Positions 36,701-47,858 of a stretch of 64,000 nt of DNA are shown in pieces (position 1 is the first letter of the stretch; the number at the start of each line of letters is the position of its first letter). A program made the position numbers and the translations under genes. Below the pieces are notes generated by a model. The model saw only the letters and a list, made by a program, of their open reading frames with translations, was not told the origin of the DNA and did no database searches. Source of the stretch: Yamagishiella unicocca (Eukaryota > Chlorophyta > Chlorophyceae > Chlamydomonadales > Volvocaceae); NCBI GenBank assembly GCA_003116995.1, contig BDSL01000008.1, positions 310,001 to 374,000 on the forward strand. The letters are read 5' to 3'.

Positions 36701-39700
36701 GCCGACCGGCGCCGGCGGGCTGAGAGGCTCCGCCGGGGAGTCCACGTCAGCGGCGGCGAACAAGTCCGCGACGCTCCCGCCACCGCCGCCACCGCCGCCG
36801 CTCCGGTCGACGGAGCCCCCGCTGGTGGTGGCCGCCGTGGCGCCATCCGCGTCCACGTCCTGATGGTAGGGAAGGCACCCATAGGGTTCTTTTAGCATGC
36901 TGACACACATTATTTTGTAAGAAGTTGCCGACCCGACCCACGGGTCTTCCTCCCACACACCGCCGGTCCGTGTGCCGTCCGTCGGATCGCGGCACCAATG
37001 CCCTCACCCGCACGCAACCCGACCCCGCCGATTGCGCCCCCCCCCACCTAACGCCCGTTGCCTATGTGTCGTGTAACCCAGCCTCCTCGCCCCCCCCCCA
37101 ACGGCCTAACGGCCTAACGCCCTCCACCACCGCCTCCGTCCCACGCGCCGGCCGCCACGCACCGCCTTGACCAGGTGCATGCTGAGCAGCACCACCGGCG
37201 GCTTTGTGAGGTTGCGGTCCGTGCGCTCCATGCGGCGTGAATAGAGCTTGCCATCCCACAGCCGGGGGGGCGGCGGGGAAGCGGGCGGCCCCGGCGGGCT
37301 GACCTCATCCTTGCCGGGAGACTGCGCGGGGCAGCGGAGGGTCGCAACTGTGTTTTAGGCTGTGTGTGGGGAGGGGGGTACACAAAAGAACCGGTAACGC
37401 GGCATGGGAAGTGTAGCTGGTGCATTGCCTTCGGACACCTGGACGCGCGGCGCAGGCTACTGGACCTGGGTTGACGGCCGCAAAAACTGACTCGGCGACG
37501 GTGGGTGAATTGGAGAAAAAGAAATGAGTGCGCGATAGTGTTGAGCGCAAAGCAGAGAACCGGGACGGCGAATGGGGAAGCGGCGACGTGGGATGCACCG
37601 AGGCCCGACGACGGTGGGTGGGTAATGATACCCGGGGGCTGCGGGCCCTTGCTCGCACCCCGCCCGCACCCCGCCAGCTCCTTACCCCAGCAGCCCCCAG
37701 CTCGGACACCCGGGACACGGCCCCGGACGCCTCCAGGTTCCGTTGGATCCGGATCCCGGGGGAGGAATCCAGGATCCTGCTGGTACTGGTCGTCGTGGCG
37801 TCTGCGTTCTTCCCCAGTGCGGCCCCGGCCACTGCGTTGGCGAGGCCCGTGATGTTGCTGATGAACGTCCTGAGGGGGCGGGGCATAAAACCCGTTTACA
37901 TCCCGTTTACAAGACAGGGACCGACAGGGACCGGATAGGTGGCGCATGGTCGTGGGACACCGCTTTTGTGGGGGGTTTGATAAGAGATTTTGTGGGGTTT
38001 TGAGCTTCCTCCCCACTCCCACCAGGTGCTTCCTCCCCACTCCCACCAGGTGCTTCCTCCCCACTCCCGCCAGGTGCTTCCTCCCCACTCCCGCCAGGTG
38101 CTTCCTCCCCACTCCCACCAGGTGGTTCCTTCCCACTCCCGCCAGGTGCTTCCTCCCCACTCCCGCCAGGTGCTTCCTCCCCGCTCCCGCCAGGTGCTTC
38201 CTCCCCACTCCCGCCAGGTGCTTCCTCCCCACTCCCGCCAGGTGCTTCCTCCCCACTCCCACCAGGTGGTTCCTTCCCACTCCCGCCAGGTGCTTCCTCC
38301 CCGCTCCCGCCAGGTGCTTCCTCCCCACTCCCGCCAGGTGCTTCCTCTGCATGGGTGCGTGCTCGTCCCCAGCCTGCGGCGCCGCCTGCTCGCCCTTACT
38401 TCTTGCACTCGCCGCCCTCCTCGGCCTCCTCGGCCTCCTCTGAGTCGCTGTCGCTGTCACTGCCGCTGCCCCCGGCGGCGGGTGGGGGCCGGTCACCCGG
38501 ATGGAAGGGCACGTCCCAGATGGGCACCTGCGTCTTGGCGATCCGTGTTTTGCCGGCCAGGAGATCAATCTTAACGTCGCCGAACTGCGGCAGGGCAGCA
38601 GAGGCGGTGGGCGAGGGAGGCGAGGAACCCGGTGGAAGGGGGGTTGCAAGGAAGACCATGGACCATGCGACAGAAAACCGTTTAGAAGAGAAGTTTCGAG
38701 ATGCATGCATGGTGGAAAGGGGGGGAGTACAGCGTGGAAATGCGTACTTGGACACACGACGGGACCCAGAAACCGCAAGCCCAGTTGGAGCCAAGAGGCC
38801 ACCGAGCAGCGGATTGAGGAGCCACGGATTGGCAGCAGCGGCGGCTGGAGGGGAGGTCGGGGGCGGCGGGGCGTATGGGAGGAGGAGCGGCTGAACGTTG
38901 AAGCGGGAGTGGCGCACGGCCGCCACGCCGCCCGACCCAATTTACCCACCTCAGCCCTACCCCGCACCCCTGCTCTGCCCCAGCCCTACCCCTGCTCTGC
39001 CCTACCCCGCACCCCTGCTCTGCCCCAGCCCTACCCCTGCTCTGCCCTACCCCGCACCCCTGCTCTGCCCCAGCCCTACCCCTGCTCTGCCCTACCCCGC
39101 ACCCCTGCTCTGCCCCAGCCCTACGCCTGCTCTGCCCCAGCCCTACCCCGCACCCCTGCTCTGCCCCAGCCCTACGCCTGCTCTGCCCCAGCCCTACCCC
39201 GCACCTGCGCCCGGCTCTTCCCCTTCAGCGTGTCCCCCTCCTGGAACGCCGGCCCCAGCGGCACTACCACCGTGACGTCCTCCGGATCCAGCTCCCCCCC
39301 CATGAGCTTGCCGGTGAGGGGCTTGCGCAGCTCGTAGGAGCACAAGCTGAGGAGCGAGGGTGCAGGGCGGGTGGGGGGGAGTGAGGGGAGGCCCGTGGGT
39401 CGGCACGTGAGGGACAAGCAGGCGGCGGGGAAGGTGGTGCGGAGGAAAGCGCAGCAACAAGGGACAAGGTGGGCAGGCGACGGATTGTTCCGTGAGCTAG
39501 ACAGGTCGCAATTAGGCCGCAGGCAGCGGCAAGACAGACACCTGCGTGCTAGCGACCCGAGGCTGACCCGACCCAACCCAACCCCTACGGGTCCACGGGT
39601 CTTCCTCGAAACCCAACCCCTACCCGCCGGGGACTTTAGGGTGGGTTTTTGTTTTTAGGGTTTTAGAGTCACAGCTAACCTCCCCCATCCCGCCCCTTGC

Positions 39701-42700
39701 CCACCCTTGCCTTGGCCCTACCTTCCGCCCCACAACCACCGCACCCTCCCCTCCCCTCACACCTTTTCCTACCATCTCTTTAGTGCGGGCATATGCATGT
39801 CCTCTCCACCCCTCCGCACCGCCCTCCACCGCCACCCCTCAGCCCCCACATGAACTCCACCACCCTCCTCTCCCGCCCTCCACCACCACCCCTCAGGCCC
39901 CACCTGAACTCCACCACCCTCCTCTCCCGCCCTCCACCACCACCCCTCAGGCCCCACCTGAACTCCACCACCCTCCTCTCCCGCCCTCCACCACCACCCC
40001 TCAGGCCCCACCTGAACTCCACCACCCTCCCCTCCCGCCCTCCACCACCACCCCTCAGCCCCCACCTGAACTCCACCACCCTCCTCTCCCGCCCTCCACC
40101 ACCCTCCTCTCCCGCCCTCCACCACCCTCCTCTCCCGCCCTCCACCACCCTCCTCTCCCGCCCTCCACCACCACCCCTCAGCCCCCACCTGAACTCCACC
40201 ACCCTCCTCTCCCGCCCTCCACCACCCTCCTCTCCCGCCCTCCACCACCACCCCTCAGGCCCCACCTGAACTCCACCACCCTCCTCTCCCGCCCTCCACC
40301 ACCACCCCTCAGGCCCCACCTGAACTCCACCACCCTCCTCTCCCGCCCTCCACCACCACCCCTCAGCCCCCACCTGAACTCCACCACCCTCCTCTCCCGC
40401 CCTCCACCACCCTCCTCTCCCGCCCTCCACCACCCTCCTCTCAGCCCCCACCTGAACTCCACCGCCAGCGACGCCAGCGCGGCGCTGCTGAGCCCGCAAA
40501 GCTCCTTGATGCGGTGCAGCTTGATGTGCAGGCAGAAGCCGCGCAGGCTGTCGTGCACCTGGTCCGGGTCCTGCATGGACGTGATGACGGTGCGCATCTG
40601 CGCCACGAGGCGTGCATGGGGTGGGGGCAGCGTAGAGTGGGGTGGGGGCAGCTTAGAGATGCGTGTATGAGGTGGGGGCAGCATAGGGTGGGGTGGGGGC
40701 AGCTTAGAGATGCGTGTATGAGGTGGGGGCAGCGTAGGGTGGGGTGGGGGCAGCGTAGAGATGCGTGTTGGTCGCGTGTGGGATGGTGAGGGAGGAAGCG
40801 GGGCGGGGGGGTGCAAGGAAAACCCGTGTACAAAGGAAAGCCGTTTAGAACAGGCATTTCGAGACGCATGCTGGAGATATTGGTTGAGGACAACTACTTA
40901 AGTCAGAAGTCGGATGTCGACCTTCGGCGGCGAAGCTAAATCGGCGGCGGGGCGGGGGGAGGAGGGGGAGGACGAGGTCAGGTTCTGGGGGAAACAAGGA
41001 ATGCACTACGAGACGCTCGTCTGGGGCGCGAGGCTGGGTCGTGGGGCATGATCCGGTTCGCAGCCCGGGGCGCGCGCTTCGCGCTCGTACGACGACGCCC
41101 CGCACTCGTCATTTACTCCGTACCCCTTACCTCCTTGTACTCATGCTTTGCCACGACGGACACCCCGAACACCAGCTCCCCCCGCTTGCGCACGTGGGAG
41201 TGGCGGTCCAGCAGAGGCATCCTGGGGTTTGAGGGTTATACGACAGGCGGGAGGGAGTGGGGGCTGACGACGAGAGAGGAGGGCAGGGTTGCGAGCCCGA
41301 TGGCGGCAGCAGGGGGCCCGCGAGCGAGATGCGACAGACACAGTCGAGCGGTATCACTGGGCACCTGCCAGTTGCCGGCCCACACGTGGCCCCCATTTCG
41401 TGCCCCACCCCGCTCGCGCCCGGCCCTCCGCGCCCCCACCGGTAGATCCTCTCATGATCCAGGCGCTGTATGGACAGCAGCACTTCCTTGATGGGCAGCG
41501 AGACCTGCACGACACCGCGGCAGAGGGGCGGCATGTGGTGGGGCGGGGAATGTGGCGGGGCGGGGAATGTGGTGGGGTGGGGAATGTGGTGGGGCGGGGA
41601 GCAGGGCGGGAGGTGCGGATTGGGTCATGCAGGACGTCGTAGGCGCGTGGCTCCGAAAAAGTGGGGACCAAGGGGTCCGCGAGGATGCGTATCGAGGATG
41701 CGTATCGCGGATACGTATCCGCATCGCCATGTCATCTCAACAGGCATGCTGCGCCCTCTCTATCTCCCTCCCGCCCTAACACACACCACACTTCGGCTTT
41801 CCTTTTTTCGGGCCACATGTGTGGGCCCACGGGTCTCCTCACAACCTCCCTCACACGCAACCTTCCCTCACCGCGCCCAAGAAGGAGTTGAAGTGGCCGA
41901 TGTCCTTGTCCAGAACCCGCAGCACGATGCACGTGTCCTCCGTCACGTGGTCCAGCGGGAAGGGCAGGCTGGCAAGGAGGGTACGACAGGGAGGGGGGGA
42001 AGAGGGGAATGACGACGAGGGAGGTGGGGCGGGTGGGGATGGTTTGGAGGCGCGCGTGACCGGGCATGCCGGCACGTGGGTTGAGCGCACGACGGTAGGT
42101 GTGACTGGGTGGCGGCACGGCGGGCGCCGCACCGCCGGCCACGATGTGGGTCCAGGCTGGAAGTAAACATGCGACCCAGGGGGGTTAGGATGACAGGCTG
42201 AGCTCAAGGCTGTGGACACGTCGAGGTGCAGCAGCTGCCGTCATCCCGCTCGGCCCTGACGAATGGCGCTACTGCCCCAGCGCTGTTTGAATGACCGGTG
42301 ACGAGCCAGTGCCGGGGTGTTGGGCCGCACGCCAATGTGTCCCAGGTGCTCCGCCTCCGCACCGCTGTCAGGTCGCGGGTTGCAAGCGGCTTGTGCCAAC
42401 GGCAGCCCCGAGGTCTGGGCCCTGACCCATGGGCCGCGTCGTCGTGGTCGTCATCAGTGCTGCTGCTCTTTAGGCATGTTGCCGCACCAGAAGTGCAGCT
42501 TCGAGTTCGTGTTGCGGTTTTGGTTCGTTCCGGGGTTTCGGAGCACCTGGGAGTTGTGGGGTCTGGTCCTCTGCTTCATCAGGGAGCCATGCCGCGCAGC
42601 TGCCGACCCAGATCGGCCCCCTGCCCCACGACGACCAGGCCGGAAGCCTGCCGCACACGAGACGTGTTTGCTCCGTGGCTGCCTGGCACCCGCTTCCACC

Positions 42701-43481
42701 ATCGCCCCAGCCGAGCGGAAGTGCTGATCTGGGTCGGCAGCAGACCCTGGTCCGCAAGACACAGCGAACTCTGGCTCCGAGCTCAAGTCCAGAACTCCGC
42801 ACCCCACACGCTGCATCGCTCACCACTCCTCCCATAAAGGATAGCAGTTGCGCGGCAGGACCCTGGTCTCCGCTTCCTCGATAGGCGCGAAATCAGGTCG
42901 CTGCAGCGCGACTCGGACAAAGCTGCGTGGGGTGAGGGAAAGCCAGAGCACCGGTATGCAGGGGCAAGCGAGACCGTAGCTTCTGGTTAGGGCCGGTGGC
43001 GAGGGTCGTGCAAGGTGCAGGAGCCAAGGCCTCGCCAAGTGGTTTGTGACACCTTGCCAGAACATAAGCCTTCGTGGCCAAAAGGTACAGACCATGCAAC
43101 TGATGCCGTATCCAGCATCCCCCGAAGCAGGAATGGTTGTCCTTACCTGTCGCAGGTAGCAGGGCGTACTGGAACGGAAGGAAACAAATCTATGCCCTCC
43201 TTAACGTTGATGCAGATGAAGAAATCTGCGCCTATCCATGGCGAAAAACTCTGACCGCGTGATATTGTGCGGGTCGACCCCGTCTGAGCGGGGGAGTCAT
43301 TTGCAGACCCCGCAGAGGAATCCAGCAAATCTTGTAGCTGTCTGTCAACGAGGTAATTCGGCTCGCCCTCTGAAGTTCTATTCTGCCCATCGTCAGAGCC
43401 CACTGACTGTTTAGATAGGTCCCGCCCCTTCGCCTTGCTTATCCGAAATAAGTTTCGAGCAGGAAACTTAAGTTTTGGCAT
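33728..43481 (-). CDS. C2-C2-VASt domain protein with C-terminal membrane anchor
   Basis: Fifteen exons on the minus strand, 5' to 3': 43481-43147, 42922-42824, 41968-41872, 41504-41440, 41221-41131, 40597-40452, 39346-39205, 38584-38400, 37869-37686, 37321-37163, 36859-36599, 36346-36221, 35633-35541, 35152-35099, 34192-33728, giving 833 aa with all phases consistent. A first C2 domain spans about residues 85-225 (SFVRVALQ, RNCYPLWEE, LRVLDKDIGHFNSFLGA). A second C2-like unit follows at about 250-350 (RGFCLHIKLHRIKELCG, FGDVKIDLL). Residues 520-715 fit a VASt (StAR-like) lipid-transfer fold: VRTLSYLKPTVVGP, TPTVPPAGQCVRITVQ, LKGKVEDGTPKD. One membrane segment (VGVTVLAIGLLLLLVLLRV, about 765-783) and a short helical tail end the protein. 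Plant C2/GRAM/VASt proteins act at membrane contacts in sterol or lipid movement. No GRAM domain was found here. Introns 6-8 hold minisatellites beginning at or near the donor. Confidence 0.85.
38008..38345 (-). repeat. 24-bp minisatellite, about 14 copies, C2/VASt gene intron 8
   Basis: On the minus strand the unit contains CACCTGGCGGGAGTGGGGAG. The array starts about 55 bases inside the donor at 38399. The period of eight codons gives a spurious KHLAGVGR repeat ORF. Confidence 0.95.
38655..38712 (+). repeat. Dispersed repeat family B, partial copy
   Basis: AGAAAACCGTTTAGAAGAGA followed by TTTCGAGATGCATGC matches the 5' half of the copies at 40817 and 52920. It lies in C2/VASt intron 7, antisense to the gene. 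Confidence 0.6.
38944..39204 (-). repeat. Minisatellite beginning at the 5' splice site of C2/VASt intron 7
   Basis: On the minus strand the intron opens gtgcggggtagggctgggg, and this block with CAGAGCAGG recurs to the end of the array in units of roughly 25-50 bases. The donor-proximal sequence itself is part of the repeated unit. Confidence 0.85.
39843..40451 (-). repeat. 54-bp minisatellite that copies the exon 6 donor junction (C2/VASt intron 6)
   Basis: On the minus strand exon 6 ends GTGGAGTTCAG and the intron starts gtgggg. The same junction recurs at about 40366, 40312, 40258, 40184, 40060, 40006, 39952 and 39898, with a mutated copy at 39844. Full units are 54 bases, interrupted by runs of a shorter GGCGGGAGAGGAGGGTGGTG-type subunit. 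The reading frame stays open from the exon through the first three copies to a stop at 40178. Confidence 0.95.
40817..40945 (+). repeat. Dispersed repeat family B, copy in C2/VASt intron 5
   Basis: Starts GGAAAACCCGTGTACAAAGG and includes GACGCATGCTGGAGATATTG and AGTCAGAAGTCGGATGTCG. The last block occurs in reverse complement near 57740. Confidence 0.75.
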
Positions 43482-44717
43482 TCTACAATAAGCCACACCG
43501 ATGAACACCGAGTATGAAAATTATCGAAACTTTTTGCCTGAAGAGGAACACTAACGCATGTGGTAGTAAGCTACCGCAATAGGTTTTTTAAGCTGAAGTT
43601 TGCACAGATTGCAAACATAGCTTTGACGTTTGACCACGAGAGTCCGGAGAGTGCGCCCAGCCGTACATGGAACGACAGAAGGACAGATGACGGCGACCAA
43701 TTACCGGTAGGTGGGAAATCCTTGGGTTCAATAGGTATAACAGTCTACGCTGCCGATTTAATCTTGTGCGAGGTAATTATTCAGGAATGCGGCTAATTTG
43801 CCATCCCTACCACCAAAGCTGCTTCGGTAGCCCGTGGAAATGCATCTACCGGTGCCATTCATAACGCACCCGAGAATCTGTTTCATATGTATTTGGCACT
43901 GTTGGGGAACGACGCTGGAGAGATCGAAGGGAGTTTGTTACCGGCATGTGACCAAACACTACCAAACCGCATTCGGGTGCGGGTCAATTGACAGCACCCA
44001 TTCCGACGAACGCGACCTTCATTGACGCGGCCCTAAGTTTATTCATGTTAGCGTTCATAGGGTTGTATAGCTACCGGTTATCGGCCTATCGCCGTGGTGT
44101 CGCTTAGCAAAAGGTCGTTACCATAATATTTGGGGTGAGACTGGGTGAGCTATGGGGGCCAGGAATGAACAGCCTGCTGCTCTGCAGCCGCGCGCACCTG
44201 CATTATCAATTTTCCTTTACGAAACCGTAACACCTAAGCCCAAATTGAGGCTAGCCGACTGCCGGTATAAGTAATTCGTTGTATGTTTGTCATGCTTCCG
44301 ACGGCTGCGATCGTATGCTTAAAGATGCCTTACTCCAGCTGATACTGCTAATGACCCCTGCGCGCTGGCATACTGACTCCGATACTTGAAGTGGGCGTTC
44401 GGAAGGGAACGGGGAACCGTACATTTCGACCTTTCCCTTTGACTGCTGGTGTGCACCACATATCAGTTACAGTACCCGATCGCGAAGGAGGTGGTCGTGT
44501 ATGTTATGTTTGGTTTAGTATGCGTGGATGGAAGGGCATGTGGAGGATGGGATCGCGTGCTGGCCTTGCTTGACTGGCCCTTTTACATCGCCTCCGTCTG
44601 CTGCCATACTTTTATGGCCAACCCAATTTTGGTAACATGGACATACTTCTATTCCTCTTGAGTTGTAGGGCACTGTGAGTTGCGCTCGTCCGGCCCACCT
44701 GCTCTAAAACATGCCTG
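43482..44717. other. 5' flank of the C2/VASt gene and spacer, no gene recognised
   Basis: Lower-GC sequence upstream of the C2/VASt start, probably containing its promoter. The open frames are short and unrecognised. Confidence 0.4.
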
Positions 44718-45412
44718 TTAGGGGTATCCATTGTTTTGCATCTGCCAGGCGGCAATCCGGTCCGTTCGCGGCTGCTGTTGACTTGCCATTTGACTCGCCA
44801 TCTCCTCATCCATGGCCTGGCGCCACAGATCTGCTTGCGGCGAGGCCATAGCCTCCTCATAAGTCGCCGGAACATGGATGTCGGTGGATCCCGCCCCTGC
44901 TGCGGCTTCCGCCGCTACCTCGGCAAATGCCGCAGCAACCACCGTCACCGTTGGGTCGTACCGCTGTCTTGACAACCCCGCATTTGCCCGGGTGGTGCGG
45001 CGAAGCACTGTCTCCACATGGCCCTGCTCCTGCTGCACCCCCGGCTCCGAGGCCCCCGCCGCCATTGGCGGCAGTGCCCCCTCATTGTTTCCAACCGGCG
45101 GTCCGCCAATTGTGGGCGGCACCGCGAGGACCTCCTCCTCCATGCGTCACTGCCCTTGTCCACTTTCCTGACGACCGTTAAGACGCCCTCCACTCCTGTC
45201 CTGATAATCGCAGCTGCCATTGTTTCCAGCTGCAGCAGTGCGGCGCCACCAATTGGCGTACCGTCCCTTTCGAAGGCGGCGCCGCTCTCGGCGATGCCCC
45301 ATAGACCTGATATGGTCAGGTGGTCCTTCATCCTAGTGGACCATAGTGGGTACCCCTCCACATCCTTCAGCTTTTCCTGGCTGAACGGTCTAGATGAGAA
45401 TATAGAGCTCAT
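44718..45412 (-). mobile_element. Internally deleted Ty1/copia retrotransposon remnant
   Basis: The minus frame starting at 45412 encodes a copia Gag-like N-terminus (GYPLWSTRMKDHLTISGLWG). A second frame ending at 44718 carries PATYEEAMASPQADLWRQAM, the segment that opens the copia reverse transcriptase (RVT_2) domain. Zinc knuckle, protease and integrase are absent, and the two parts meet near 45145 in different frames. The element therefore lost its centre and its 3' part. I could not define LTR pairs. It lies between the C2/VASt gene and the SLC10A7-like gene, in the same orientation as both. Confidence 0.75.
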
Positions 45413-46361
45413 TTGTCGCTAGGTCGTCACCGCGACCGGCTATGACTGCTTCACCTGCAGTAGCTCTTCACGACTAAGCAGGCTTCCGACTAACCTGTTA
45501 AAAGGTGGTGCGCCGAATGCTCTTATCTCCGACCCGAGTGAGATCCGTTACCCTTACAATAGTACTGGTTAGAACACCTCCCTTGTGTTCTTCCTATTTC
45601 CAGACTACTCTTTCCGTAGCAGACGGTCCCAACATAGTCCAGGACCGACACTGCCGTACAAAGCCTAGGCCCAAGGTAGCTAGGCCGCTGACCACGTTTC
45701 AACACTACGCATCTGGCCCGGGCCCTTCACCACTGGCAAAGGGCCCGGCCACGTCCGACGGCCATTTGCCGTACAGTTACGCCCATGCGCTCCGAACCTA
45801 CATTCCTAACTGCTGAGTTCCCAACTGCTGCACTCGCATGATGCACACCACTCAGAGCACACGCAGCATTGGGCATTCGCAGCTCAGCGGTAACTTAACA
45901 CACACACACACAATAATATGCATACTACCTGCCCACACTGCTGCTGTGTGAAACAATTCAACAGGTGCGTAACCAGCCAAGTTCGCAGTGCCCACAACCC
46001 GCGCCTTCTGTTCCTGTAAGCCTGGCCATCATACCGCAATCCGCTCTGAAGAAATCGTACAAATGTACAACAGCACCTTACGCATTTTCCGTCATACGAA
46101 CAAACAACTTGCACACCTGCCCTGCCTAAGGTACAAACGTTTGGCACAACGCTGCTAGCGTCCCGTACATTCTAAAGCGCTCAACGATCCCAAGCGCAGC
46201 TGGCACGGCCCTTCATGCAAGGGACTCTTGACCTGCTGTATCCCGTGCAGTTCGGCCAGCTGCTGAATGTCCTGCAGAGTCGCGAACCGCTGCCGCGCAC
46301 CAACCAGACGATGACAAACAAGCCGCGCATGGTTTGACTAGCTTCAATCAGCGCGCATTCA
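45413..46361. other. 3' flank of the transporter gene, possible copia LTR sequence
   Basis: Contains a GC-rich imperfect inverted repeat (45715-45752, GGCCCGGGCCCTT against AAGGGCCCGGCC) and a minus-strand TGTAA (45554-45558) that could be the transporter poly(A) signal. No coding gene was recognised. Confidence 0.4.
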
Positions 46362-47858
46362 TCAATCGCGCAGCCCAATGCTGTGCCGTCTGGATGTGGA
46401 GCCGGGCAGCGCCGCTACGCCGCGCAAACTCGAGTCATTGTTGACCAAAGCTACAGTTTCCGCCTTCTCGACATCGACTTCCTGCTCCGCCGGCCACTGC
46501 ACGCTATCAACAGGGGCAAGGGGAGCAGGGCCGCCGTTCGCCGGCAGCCGACTTCCGTTCTGCCCAACGCTGCCGGCAGTTGCCTCTACCCCGGCAGCAG
46601 TGGTCAAATTGCCCTGGCTACCGTTTTGGGCATTCAGGCCGCGACCAGCCGCACTGCCCGTGTCATCGCTGCCATTGCTGATGCTGCCATTGGCCGGAGC
46701 TTTTGTAGCAGGGAGGTCACCAGGAACTGCATCAGCGGCAGGCCAGCACGACGCCGGCCAGGCGCCTGGTGAAGGCCCTTCAACCCACCGCCTTAGACGC
46801 TTTATCAATACACTGCCTATTAGGCACTGCGATGCGTGGTAAATGATCAGCGGCAACGCTAGGACGCCGGCATTGGGTTTCTTGCCGTACAGGACGGTAA
46901 TGAGCGGCATACCCAGGGCCAGGGTTTTTGTGGACCCGCACATCGTCACCGCCACCGCGTCTGGCTTGTCCATGCCAAAGACGTGCTTGAACGGCACGAA
47001 CGTTGCAAGTGTCAAACACATTGTTGTAAACGCCAGGTAGAGTGCTATTTCCAAGAAGACCATAGGCACCCACGACTTCGCGTCAAGCTTCACATCCCTG
47101 TGAAACGTGTCGCAAAAGGTATTCCACACGAGCAAAATGATCATGACGTTGCCAATCTTGCCAAAGTTTATCTTTTCCTGGGCGGCCTTGACATAGGTGG
47201 GGAAGAAATATTGTACCAACTGACCGACAATGAGAGGTGCTATGATGGTGATGGCAAGCTGCTTGATGACGGTGCCGTATGGTGCCTGTCCGGACTTGCC
47301 CAGGTACAAGTATAGCCATGCGGGCGAGATAAAGATGCCGATGATGTTGCCAATGACGGCGTTAACCAGCGCTGCCGGCTCATTGCCACCAGACTGCTTT
47401 GTGAATACCACGTTCGTAGATATCGTAGTGGGCATCGCCATCGCCACAACCAAACCGTTAACCAGGTCGGGGTCCATATTGGACTCCATGAGGGCGCGCG
47501 CTACCCCATATCCAATCGCTGGCGTTAAGACCAAGCATATGAACTGTATAAATAGGTGAAGATGCAAACGCGCCACCACAGTCAGCAGCGCCTTTGTCTT
47601 GAGGGAGCACCCCGACAGGAAGAAGATGACGATTACCGCCCCATACTTGATTGTCCACTGCGCTTGTATCCACCCGTCCGTCCTTCCGAAGTCAGGTACT
47701 GCTGCAGCAAAACCAATTGCAAAGGCCAGTCCCAGGATAAACCAATGCTCGCAAATGAAGTCCCAGACCGGTGTCAGAAGAGCCTTCAGCCGCGATGGTT
47801 GCTTGGGGGGTGGTTCAGAAGGTGAAGCAGATGCCTCCGCGCTTTGGTCTTCCGCCAT
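46362..47858 (-). CDS. SLC10A7-like / bile acid:sodium symporter family transporter
   Basis: A single exon encodes 498 aa from the ATG at 47858. An in-frame ATG at 47924 would add 22 residues, but a TTTTCAG acceptor-like site lies between them, so an upstream exon is possible. About ten hydrophobic segments are visible, from WFILGLAFAIGFAAAVP to LALPLIIYHASQCLIGSVL. Family signatures include FFLSGCSLKTKAL, MAMPTTISTNVVFTKQSGGN, NAVIGNIIGIFISPAW and CGSTKTLALGMPLITVLYG. SLC10A7-type proteins are polytopic membrane proteins related to bile-acid transporters; the plant relatives are BASS-type plastid proteins. Substrate and membrane cannot be read from the sequence. The last 110 residues are a Gly/Ser/Asn/Ala-rich tail not found in the core family. 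The lack of introns is unusual next to its intron-rich neighbours. Confidence 0.92.
   Translation of the reverse strand: MAEDQSAEASASPSEPPPKQPSRLKALLTPVWDFICEHWFILGLAFAIGFAAAVPDFGRTDGWIQAQWTIKYGAVIVIFFLSGCSLKTKALLTVVARLHLHLFIQFICLVLTPAIGYGVARALMESNMDPDLVNGLVVAMAMPTTISTNVVFTKQSGGNEPAALVNAVIGNIIGIFISPAWLYLYLGKSGQAPYGTVIKQLAITIIAPLIVGQLVQYFFPTYVKAAQEKINFGKIGNVMIILLVWNTFCDTFHRDVKLDAKSWVPMVFLEIALYLAFTTMCLTLATFVPFKHVFGMDKPDAVAVTMCGSTKTLALGMPLITVLYGKKPNAGVLALPLIIYHASQCLIGSVLIKRLRRWVEGPSPGAWPASCWPAADAVPGDLPATKAPANGSISNGSDDTGSAAGRGLNAQNGSQGNLTTAAGVEATAGSVGQNGSRLPANGGPAPLAPVDSVQWPAEQEVDVEKAETVALVNNDSSLRGVAALPGSTSRRHSIGLRD

Noticed and set aside
37114..38967. 617-codon minus ORF with KHLAGVGR repeats
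   Set aside because: It is the frame left open by the 24-bp intronic array. Real exons of the C2/VASt gene at 37163, 37686 and 38400 use other frames and splice phases.
39780..40816. Long ORFs rich in RGGGGGRERRVVEFRW on minus and PPLPPSTT on plus
   Set aside because: Translation of the 54-bp intronic minisatellite. Kept as a repeat and as a splicing finding, not as a gene.
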